A stretch of 33,199 nt of DNA from Bacteroidales bacterium (GTDB taxonomy: Bacteria > Bacteroidota > Bacteroidia > Bacteroidales > Bacteroidaceae). The position numbers and the translations under genes are program-made. A model generated the notes under the pieces. That model was not told the origin of the DNA. It saw only the letters and a program-made list of their open reading frames with translations, and searched no databases. Shown here piece by piece: positions 25,277 to 32,512 of this stretch; position 1 is the stretch's first letter, and every line of letters starts with the position of its first letter. Location: positions 1 to 33,199 of the forward strand of contig JAATGU010000115.1 in NCBI GenBank assembly GCA_015654535.1, in the 5' to 3' direction.

Positions 25277-27490
25277 ATGATTAGTCGAAGTTTTCCTCTT
25301 TTTAGGCAACATGATTCGATGCAATGTGGTTCCACATGCTTGCAAATGATATGCAAATACTATGGGAAGAGCTATTCATTGGCTTGTCTCTCTCAGTTAT
25401 GTAGTGTTTCCAGAGAAGGAATATCAATGCTAAGTATAAATGAGACCGCAAATCAATTAGGCTTTCACACTATATGTGGACGAGTAACTTTAGAAAAGTT
25501 AACAGAAGATGCCCCATTTCCATGTATTATACATTGGAAACAAAATCATTTTGTTGTTCTTTATAAAGTTAAAGGCCGAAGAAAAGAAAAGAGAAAATAC
25601 TTTATAGCTGATCCAGGTAAAGGACTACTAATTTACAAAGAAGAAAGTTTTATAGAAAATTGGTTAAGTACTCAAACAAAAGGGCAAGATAAAGGAGTAG
25701 CCATGTTTCTGCAACCAACTCCTTCCTTTTATGAAAAGAAGGATGAAGTTAAAAAGCAGAAACGTTCGTTCGGTTTTCTGTTCGGATACTTTAGGCAGTA
25801 CAAACGTTACTTCGGGCAACTCATTCTGGGGCTACTACTGGGAAGTCTCTTGCAACTAATTTTCCCTTTCCTCACTCAGGCTATTGTGGATGTGGGTATT
25901 GTCAGCCGGAACATTAGCTTTATCTGGCTAATTCTGCTGGCTCAAATGATGCTCACCATAAGTAGGGCATCAGTAGACTTTATCCGTCGGTGGATACTTC
26001 TGCACATCAGTATGCGTATCAATATTTCGTTAGTTTCGGATTTTTTTATCAAACTAATGAAACTTCCGATGGAGTTTTTTGATACAAAACTGATGGGTGA
26101 TTTACTACAACGCATGAGTGACCATAGCCGGGTGGAGCGGTTTCTAACCACACAAACTCTGAATGTGCTGTTTTCGCTGTTTAGCTTTGTCGTGTTCGGC
26201 ATTGTACTGCTGAACTATAACCTGCTTATCTTTTCTGTTTTTTTTATCGGAAGTATACTATATGGTGCATGGTTTACTGTTTTCTTAAAAAAAAGGAAGA
26301 GGCTGGATTATCTTTATTTTGAACAACAAGCCATCAACAATAATAAAACCTATCAATTGATTAATAGCATGCAGGAGATAAAACTGCAAGACTGTGAACA
26401 GCGTCGACGCTGGGAATGGGAAGACGTACAGGCCGATCTGTTCGGAGTAAATATGAAAACACTGAAACTTCAGCAGACTCAGGAAGCCGGGAGTATTCTG
26501 ATCAATGAGATTAAAAACATTGTAATTACAGTATTGGCGGCAACAGCTGTCATTCACGGAGAACTGACTCTGGGAATGATGCTCGCTGTGCAATACATTA
26601 TTGGACAGCTGAACAGTCCGATTGATCAGTTAATGAATTTCCTGTATTCCATTCAGGATGTGAAAATCAGTTTGGAACGTATCAATGAAATTCATAATAT
26701 AGACAATGAGGAAAAGAATCCCGATGCCCTGACTGCTTTTAAAAGTGCGGACAAAAGTCTGTACCTGAATCAGGTGAATTTTAAATACGATCGCCACAGT
26801 CCGCACAAAATCCTTGACGATGTGTCGTTTTCCATTCCCGAAGGGAAAGTTACAGCTATTGTGGGAACCAGCGGAAGTGGAAAAACAACACTTATTAAAT
26901 TACTTTTGGGCTATTATCCGGTTCTTGGTGGAGAGATAACAATCGGAGACGCAGCCTTAAATAAATATAACATGAAATGGTGGCGCAGACAATGTGGGGT
27001 GGTGATGCAGGATGGATACATTTTCTCCGAATCCATCGCACGAAACATAGCGGTGGACGATGGGGATATAGACAAGGAACGCTTACTTCATGCTGTAAAG
27101 ATTGCCAATATTGAGGAATATATAGAGCGACTTCCCCTGAGATACAACACCATTATCGGACAGGACGGACAAGGACTGAGTCAGGGACAGCGTCAGCGTA
27201 TCCTGATAGCAAGGGCTGTATACAAAAATCCATCGTACATATTTCTGGACGAAGCAACCAATGCACTGGATGCAAACAATGAACGACAAATTGTGGATAA
27301 CTTGAAAACCTTTTATAAAGGGCGGACAGTGGTGATAGTTGCACACCGGTTGAGCACGGTAAAAGATTCTGACCAGATTGTGGTGGTGGAAAAAGGAGAA
27401 ATTGTGGAAACAGGGACTCATGCAGGATTAATAACCCGGCAGGGAGCTTATTACCGTTTGATAAAGAATCAGCTGGAATTAGGAAATTAA
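25277..27490 (+). CDS. C39-peptidase-containing ABC exporter
   Basis: The 737-residue inner-membrane protein processes and exports double-glycine peptides. The N-terminal C39 domain has Cys17 (MQCGST), His91 (NHFVVLYK) and Asp112 (ADPGKG). A six-segment membrane domain lies at about 165-450. The ATPase has Walker A GTSGSGKT (530-537), signature LSQGQ (634-638), Walker B IFLDEA with Glu659, and the VAHRLS H-loop. It should cut the precursor after Gly19 and move the core to the periplasm. The first ~460 bp are AT-rich, whereas the part coding from about residue 160 on has more GC, suggesting two joined origins. The 238 bp before the gene hold no obvious promoter. Confidence 0.93.
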   Translation: MISRSFPLFRQHDSMQCGSTCLQMICKYYGKSYSLACLSQLCSVSREGISMLSINETANQLGFHTICGRVTLEKLTEDAPFPCIIHWKQNHFVVLYKVKGRRKEKRKYFIADPGKGLLIYKEESFIENWLSTQTKGQDKGVAMFLQPTPSFYEKKDEVKKQKRSFGFLFGYFRQYKRYFGQLILGLLLGSLLQLIFPFLTQAIVDVGIVSRNISFIWLILLAQMMLTISRASVDFIRRWILLHISMRINISLVSDFFIKLMKLPMEFFDTKLMGDLLQRMSDHSRVERFLTTQTLNVLFSLFSFVVFGIVLLNYNLLIFSVFFIGSILYGAWFTVFLKKRKRLDYLYFEQQAINNNKTYQLINSMQEIKLQDCEQRRRWEWEDVQADLFGVNMKTLKLQQTQEAGSILINEIKNIVITVLAATAVIHGELTLGMMLAVQYIIGQLNSPIDQLMNFLYSIQDVKISLERINEIHNIDNEEKNPDALTAFKSADKSLYLNQVNFKYDRHSPHKILDDVSFSIPEGKVTAIVGTSGSGKTTLIKLLLGYYPVLGGEITIGDAALNKYNMKWWRRQCGVVMQDGYIFSESIARNIAVDDGDIDKERLLHAVKIANIEEYIERLPLRYNTIIGQDGQGLSQGQRQRILIARAVYKNPSYIFLDEATNALDANNERQIVDNLKTFYKGRTVVIVAHRLSTVKDSDQIVVVEKGEIVETGTHAGLITRQGAYYRLIKNQLELGN

Positions 27491-27501
27491 ATACTGAAGT
27501 G

Positions 27502-28020
27502 ATGGAAGATTACGAGAAAATAGAACTAAGAAGTGAAAAAGTCCGTAAAATAATCGGGCAGATCCCTCCGCGTATTATCCGTACGGGAACAAGTATCTTG
27601 TTTTTGGTCTTTCTTCTTTTGCTTGCCGGAAGTTATTATATTCCTTACCCAGAAATGGTGGAAGTGAATGTCATTCTGAAACAGGGAAAACCGGGAGACG
27701 AAAGTTCGTTTTATGCGGAAGCACTGATTCCTTATGCCTACCTTTTAAAAATACAAAAAGGGCAGTCCGCCGTTATTAGTATAGACGGATATGAGAAAAA
27801 TACCTATGGTATAATCAATGGGAAGGTTATTTATACGAATCACGATGTAATCACCCGATCCGGCAAAGCCTACTTTCGCGTTTGCATCCGGTTTGCTAAT
27901 GGGATGACTACTACGCAAAATAAAAAGATTGAGTTTCACACTCGTATGCAAGGTGAAGCTCAGATCATTTATTCGAAGAATACCTTGTTCAACCGGATTA
28001 TTGATCAGGGTAAAAGATAA
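27502..28020 (+). CDS. Short HlyD-like membrane-fusion protein
   Basis: The 172-residue protein begins like Bacteroides HlyD-family periplasmic adaptors (IELRSEKVRKIIGQIPPRII), followed by one membrane span (about 30-50) and IPYPEMVEVN. It then passes directly to the C-terminal adaptor domain (ALIPYAYLLKIQKGQSAVIS, and YFRVCIRFANGM). The lipoyl-like domain and long coiled-coil hairpin of full HlyD proteins (~400 residues) are absent. The frame is intact and starts 11 bp after the ABC gene, so it may be a functional mini-adaptor rather than a relic. ATG 27502 is preferred over the overlapping GTG 27499. It should work with the exporter at the inner membrane. Confidence 0.7.
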   Translation: MEDYEKIELRSEKVRKIIGQIPPRIIRTGTSILFLVFLLLLAGSYYIPYPEMVEVNVILKQGKPGDESSFYAEALIPYAYLLKIQKGQSAVISIDGYEKNTYGIINGKVIYTNHDVITRSGKAYFRVCIRFANGMTTTQNKKIEFHTRMQGEAQIIYSKNTLFNRIIDQGKR

Positions 28021-28495
28021 TCCAAAATAGAATTCTTTAAAATGCAAATATATAAGCCTTCACATTCTTCACCTCCACACTTTCTGAACGGTGGGGATTT
28101 TCAGGATTAAAGTTCTCAAGTCATTCATTAATAAATAAAAATGATGAATGGTTGGTCAGATATGACCGTATATATTCTTAATCGATTGGTTAAATTAAAT
28201 TTATAGAAAATAATGAGCAAAATTTTTGTATATATTCATTTCATTTATGCACAACTTGGATACGGTATTCTCTGAATTTTATTACATTTGCAATTCATTT
28301 ACCGGGAATCTGGTTAATTCTTTAGAGAATTTCCAAGCAGGAGCAGTGCCTAACTACAGGACCGTTTACCCGAATAATAGCAAAGATTGGTGCTATGACA
28401 ATTCTGCAATATATTAAAAAATTAAAGAACAAAACCATTGGCTAAATTAAATATGTGCTAATTTAATTCAGCCAACGGGCTATTAAAGATAAATA
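28021..28495. other. Leader region before the second beta-barrel gene
   Basis: No supported gene. TACATTTG at 28283-28290 fits the -7 box, with TTG 24 nt upstream, and could start a ~200-base leader. A 16-codon frame (ATG 28395; MTILQYIKKLKNKTIG) ends just inside a long inverted repeat, TTGGCT...AGCCAA (28438-28475, about 15 bp stem with one mismatch), 20 bp before the gene. This leader-peptide/hairpin layout could be attenuation, but the hairpin lacks a downstream T-run. A 63-codon frame at 28226-28417 has no recognisable product. Confidence 0.4.
28438..28475 (+). repeat. Inverted repeat upstream of the 28496 gene
   Basis: Arms TTGGCTAAATTAAAT and ATTTAATTCAGCCAA can pair with a single A-C mismatch around an 8-base loop. 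No T-run follows on the plus strand, so it is more likely an mRNA structure or protein-binding site than a terminator. Confidence 0.6.
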
Positions 28496-30826
28496 ATGAG
28501 AGCTTCAATTTTAATCTTAGTACTGTTTTTAAATAGCTTTATATGCTATTCTCAGGATGTAGTTACTATCAAGGGAACAGTTATAAGTAGTGACAAGGAA
28601 GAGCTATCTGGATATAATATCATGCTGTATAATCCGGGTGATTCTATTTTTTATAAGGGAGATTACTTCATGAATTCTTCTTTTTCCATAAAAACAGCTA
28701 AACTGCCTGTTAGGATGAAAATATCATCCATGGGGTTTCGCGACACGACACTAATTGTTGATAAGAATCATTTAGTGCTTTCGCAGATACGACTTCATAC
28801 GGCGTCAAATCTATTAAAAGAAGTGGTTGTAAAGGCAGGTGTGCCTGTCATTACCGGAAAGAGTGATCGCATCGTAATGAATGTGGAAAATACTGTGCTC
28901 AGTCAAGCTGGAACAGCAATTGATGTTTTGCAAAAGGCAGCCCGTGTAATGATCGGTACAGACAATGAAGTTTCAGTATTGGGCGTAGGCAATGCTCTGA
29001 TTGTGGTAGATGGCAGGACATTGTCTGCTAATCAAGCTTTAGAGTCTATTTCTTCTTCTGATATACAGAAGATAGACATTATTACTAACCCCTCTTCAAA
29101 ATATGATGCAGAAGGCAAAGCAGTGATTCTTATCACCACCAAAAAAGCAAAGCAGGCAGGATGGGGAGCTGAAGTAACCGGACGCTTGGGGCACGGAAAG
29201 GATATGAGAAAATATATCGGTACGGAGCTTTCTATAAAAAGTTCAAAACTAGCACTATTTGGTTCTTATGCTTATGTTCCCGAAAAGCGGATAATTACCG
29301 AAAACTATATACTTGATTATCAAGCTACAGATTCACCATATTACGTTTCAAAGAGTATTCGTACAAAAAATAATACTCAGGATAATCATAAATTTCGTGC
29401 AGCATTGGATTATAATCTGTTGCCTGAACATACGGTTGGAATTCAGCTCAATGGACAATTTAGGGATACGAAAAAGAATATTATGAATAATAGTCTGGTT
29501 TCTTATTCTGGTATGGATGATTATTCAATTTCCTCTTTACAAAACAGCAAGTATAACCGGACGTATCTGGCAGGAACGGCATACTATACTTATACTCCCA
29601 AGCTGGGTAAATCGCAGTTGAATGTTTTATACGACCAATCTCATTTTAATACTAAAGAGAATATGGATATCACAGAGAATAATATTCAAAAGAACAACAA
29701 TGTAAAAACAACTATTGATATTAATTCAATAAAAGCAGACTTTGAAACACAGTTTGGAGATGAATATCATGTGAATTTGGGTGGTAAATATACTCATACA
29801 AGGAATGCCAGTACCACCCGATTTATCAATAACGGAATTGAAAATCGTAATATTGATTATAAATATCGTGAAGGAATAAGCGCGGCTTATGCTATACTGT
29901 CAAAGCAGTATGAGAAGTTTAACTTTGAGGCTGGTCTGCGGGCAGAAGTTTTTGATGACTTTGCCAAAACGGATGTTGTCGTACAGAATGAAAATAACTT
30001 TAATCTCTTCCCCAGCCTGACATTGGGATATAAGTTAACCCATGATTGGGCAGTTTCCTCCAGTTATGCCATGAAAATTACTCGTCCTTCATTTCAAGAC
30101 ATGAATCCTGCTATCAATTATATAGACTCACTCTGCTACTTTCAGGGAAATCCCAAGTTGATTTCGGAATTAAGGCATACAGCCTGTCTAAAACTTGTAT
30201 ACAAAGGGGCTGCTTCTTTGGCATTAAACTATACTCACAAAAAGCATATGCTGGGCTGGTATGTAGAACAAGATGCTGAATCTCCATCCGTGACGAAAGC
30301 TTCGCAAAAGAATATCGATAAGTCGGACGTGTTTTCTGTGGACTTAATGTTACCCTATCAAAGCAGGTTCATGACATGCTATCTGGCTACAGGTGTAATC
30401 CTGACAAATAGTACTGACAAAGCAAGCAATATCATCAATATGAACAAACCGATGTGGTATGCTTATCCCGGAACGGACTTTACTTTACCGGGAAACTTTA
30501 AGCTGGGTATCAATGTGAAATACTTCACCAAAGGGGTGGAAAATATTTTCTATTTCGATCCTGTATTCAGAACAGATTTGAGTCTTCAAAAAAGTTTTAT
30601 GAAAGGCAAGCTCAACGCTACTATTTTATGGAATGACGTTTTCAAGTCGGACAAGATGAATACATACACTACCCTAAACGAACAGTATATCCGTTATCAT
30701 TACTATTATGATCAATCGTTGGTTCAATTGTCGCTGACCTATAAATTCAGTTCAAGCAAGGCTAAATATAAATCAAAATCAGCTATAAATGCAGAAACCG
30801 AGCGCATCAAAGAATTCAAAGATTAA
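28496..30826 (+). CDS. Second TonB-receptor-like beta-barrel of the RiPP cluster
   Basis: The 776-residue protein has a signal peptide (ending CYSQ, residue 20), a regulatory-like beta domain (about 22-100), a plug-like segment (AIDVLQKAARVMIGTDNEVS, then ITNPSSKYDAEGKAVILITT) and an outer-membrane barrel ending in LSLTYKFSS. It belongs to the same subgroup as the protein at 22735 but is clearly divergent from it. It follows the exporter and short HlyD-like genes, separated by 475 bp with its own probable leader. Role as outer-membrane exit or receptor for the mature peptide is inferred from context only. No TonB box is obvious. Confidence 0.82.
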   Translation: MRASILILVLFLNSFICYSQDVVTIKGTVISSDKEELSGYNIMLYNPGDSIFYKGDYFMNSSFSIKTAKLPVRMKISSMGFRDTTLIVDKNHLVLSQIRLHTASNLLKEVVVKAGVPVITGKSDRIVMNVENTVLSQAGTAIDVLQKAARVMIGTDNEVSVLGVGNALIVVDGRTLSANQALESISSSDIQKIDIITNPSSKYDAEGKAVILITTKKAKQAGWGAEVTGRLGHGKDMRKYIGTELSIKSSKLALFGSYAYVPEKRIITENYILDYQATDSPYYVSKSIRTKNNTQDNHKFRAALDYNLLPEHTVGIQLNGQFRDTKKNIMNNSLVSYSGMDDYSISSLQNSKYNRTYLAGTAYYTYTPKLGKSQLNVLYDQSHFNTKENMDITENNIQKNNNVKTTIDINSIKADFETQFGDEYHVNLGGKYTHTRNASTTRFINNGIENRNIDYKYREGISAAYAILSKQYEKFNFEAGLRAEVFDDFAKTDVVVQNENNFNLFPSLTLGYKLTHDWAVSSSYAMKITRPSFQDMNPAINYIDSLCYFQGNPKLISELRHTACLKLVYKGAASLALNYTHKKHMLGWYVEQDAESPSVTKASQKNIDKSDVFSVDLMLPYQSRFMTCYLATGVILTNSTDKASNIINMNKPMWYAYPGTDFTLPGNFKLGINVKYFTKGVENIFYFDPVFRTDLSLQKSFMKGKLNATILWNDVFKSDKMNTYTTLNEQYIRYHYYYDQSLVQLSLTYKFSSSKAKYKSKSAINAETERIKEFKD

Positions 30827-30960
30827 CGTAAACATTTAGCAAAGTACAACTATAAAGGTTAGTCGTTGATGAAAATTGATAATATCGCTCAAAGGAGTTC
30901 TTTGTCAAATTTGGTGCAATCGATATCATTTTTTTCGGATCAACCGATACAGCGCTATCT
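30827..30960. other. Junction between unit 2 cargo and unit 3
   Basis: No gene. The minus strand is open through about 30 codons (reading SIAPNLTKNSFERYYQFS around 30870-30925) but has no partner domain; it may be a relic. The last bases lead into the regulator relic of unit 3. Confidence 0.3.
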
Positions 30961-31143
30961 GCTTTGGATATTCTGGTTTGGAAAAATAAGACAGTGTGCT
31001 AAACTATCAATTCAGAACGTTGAAGATTGCAGATTCTGAACATGGAAAAAATATCTGTAAAGAGACGAAAATCGCGTATACGTAAAGACAAAATGATGCT
31101 CGATGATGGAAGAATCTTGGATGAAATTATTTGCAATTTATAA
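30961..31143 (+). pseudogene. TPR/HTH regulator relic, copy 3
   Basis: Only two blocks remain: a TPR part (GCTTTGGATATTCTGGTTTG, like 19868 in copy 2) and the HTH tail. They are joined at the same place as in copy 2 (middle block to HTH tail at GATTGC), with a few further bases lost. The tail now has amino-acid changes relative to the intact gene (Leu to Ser, Arg to Cys). The shared join shows copies 2 and 3 descend from one already deleted regulator. Confidence 0.85.
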
Positions 31144-31314
31144 ACTGTCGCCCATCAACTTCTTTAATATCTATACTAACTATCTATATTTAAGCTACTT
31201 AATCAATATATAGTACACCTTAATTGTCGCCCATTTTTTTTGTTTTATTTGAATAGACCCACTATATTTGTTGACACAAAGTTTATAAAACGTATCATTT
31301 AAAATCAAAACAAT
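31144..31314 (+). promoter_or_regulatory. Conserved promoter with paired TGTCGCCCA sites, copy 3
   Basis: TGTCGCCCA is at 31146-31154 and 31225-31233 (79 bp apart). The -33 TTTG (31239-31242) and -7 TATATTTG (31263-31270) are spaced by 20 nt. The DUF3244-like ATG follows at 31315. Layout and sequence closely match copies 1 and 2. Confidence 0.75.
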
Positions 31315-31701
31315 ATGAAAAAAGGTATATTACTTACGCTATTTCTACTTAGCTTTATTGTAGAGTACAATTATGGTATTAACACTATAAGCGAGGCCGA
31401 GAAAACAATAACTCTCAAAAGAGGAGAATTACATCAGGTAGAACCTAAATCAGTAGGAGTAGTCTACTTGCCAATTCATGCTACTATAGATGAAACAATC
31501 ATTGAAATATCCTTCGATAGTAATATTCAGGACTTAACCATCTATATAGAGAATGAACAAGGTGAGATCGTATATGATAATACACTTTCTGTGTCGGCTT
31601 CTACAATTTTGCCAATTTCTATTGAAGGATATGAAACCGGAGATTATGTGATAGAAATTAAGTATGGAAATACAATTTTATATGGGGGCTTTAGTATATA
31701 A
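31315..31701 (+). CDS. DUF3244-like small secreted protein, unit 3
   Basis: This 128-residue protein is a near copy of the unit 2 product (11 differences by hand count). It shares the signal peptide, the DLTIYIENEQGEIVYDNTLS strand pair and the C-terminal GFSI. Residues 29-92 are identical in both, while changes cluster in the signal peptide region and after residue 92. The function is unknown. It is the first gene after promoter copy 3 and is followed by two small secreted-type products. Conservation of the frame in two units suggests it is selected for, unlike the regulator beside it. Confidence 0.72.
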   Translation: MKKGILLTLFLLSFIVEYNYGINTISEAEKTITLKRGELHQVEPKSVGVVYLPIHATIDETIIEISFDSNIQDLTIYIENEQGEIVYDNTLSVSASTILPISIEGYETGDYVIEIKYGNTILYGGFSI

Positions 31702-31822
31702 AAATAAGTAGATTATGTCAATTAAAATTTTCGAGTGGAGTATTTCCGATTTCCATCGAAGCAAAGTTATCGGTTACAGCACTTTTAATACGAATATTTC
31801 ATTCTAATAAATATTTTTTCAA

Positions 31823-31981
31823 ATGAATTTGATGTTACGCAATAGTCCTATTATTCTTATTTTATTTTCGCTTGCAACCTTTTGTATAAGTAGCCTTTCT
31901 TTTGTGAATAAATCTTTGGCTAGTCCAGACATCTATTTTTTAAGCAAGCCGAGGAATTATATTCCTAAGGTAAGCATATAG
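31823..31981 (+). CDS. Small membrane or secreted peptide (52 residues)
   Basis: The frame encodes a basic N-terminus (MNLMLRNS), a hydrophobic segment (PIILILFSLATFCISSLSF) and a short polar tail with ASPDIYFLSKPRNYIPKV. It ends 9 bp before the start at 31991, same strand, compatible with an operon. I do not recognise it; the well-formed signal/anchor and tight spacing are the only support. The 121 bp before it hold no ORF, though one short phrase (VFPISIEAK) recalls the C-terminal part of the DUF3244-like proteins. Confidence 0.42.
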   Translation: MNLMLRNSPIILILFSLATFCISSLSFVNKSLASPDIYFLSKPRNYIPKVSI

Positions 31982-31990
31982 AAAAAAATT

Positions 31991-32512
31991 ATGAGGAAAT
32001 ATTTTATGACTATATTCCTTTTAGTTTGCGCCTACACTTCTGCATCGGCACAGCTTAAAATGGATGTAACAATAGAAAAAGAAATAGTTAACAACGACGT
32101 TTTTGTAAAAGTATCACTTAAAAACACTTGTGATTATCATTTTTCATTATGGACTAATGCACAATGGCTAAATGAAGGATGTGGATTTAATGTGTATCCT
32201 GAGTCCTATTTTGTATTTATAGGAAACCCGTCTTCAAATAATAAAATCGTAGCGAACAACATTGTATTTTCAGGTACATTAGATGATTTTGGCATGAATA
32301 TAAAAAGAAGGGTGCGCATTATGAAAGGAGAAACATACACGGACATATTACCGGTTTTTGCTGGTGGATATTGCACACCTCAGGCAACACTTCCCTTTTA
32401 TAAGAAAAATGAAATTAAAGAACTCCAAGTTAAAGTAGTTGCAACAGATTATGACCCTGTAAATATGAAAGTTGTTGTTCTGGAGTTCTTATCTAATGTG
32501 ATAAAATTGTAA
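31991..32512 (+). CDS. Secreted protein of unknown function
   Basis: The 173-residue product has a signal peptide (MRKYFMTIFLLVCAYTSASA, cleavage before Gln21). The mature part is predicted beta-rich (VTIEKEIVNNDVFVKVSLKN, and later ELQVKVVATDYDPVNMKVVV) and has three cysteines, in KNTCDYHF, NEGCGF and GGYCTP. The start pattern resembles Ig-like accessory domains in which a strand-rich N-terminus is followed by a Cys-containing loop, but I recognise no family. It lies downstream of the unit 3 DUF3244-like gene and may share its promoter. Confidence 0.6.
   Translation: MRKYFMTIFLLVCAYTSASAQLKMDVTIEKEIVNNDVFVKVSLKNTCDYHFSLWTNAQWLNEGCGFNVYPESYFVFIGNPSSNNKIVANNIVFSGTLDDFGMNIKRRVRIMKGETYTDILPVFAGGYCTPQATLPFYKKNEIKELQVKVVATDYDPVNMKVVVLEFLSNVIKL

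Noticed and set aside
28226..28417. 63-codon frame between exporter and barrel genes
   Set aside because: It starts at TTG, has no recognisable domain or signal peptide, and spans a likely promoter box.
15353..31233. CRISPR-like array suggested by the repeated TGTCGCCCA words
   Set aside because: The words occur only as three pairs inside duplicated promoter regions kilobases apart, with no spacer structure.
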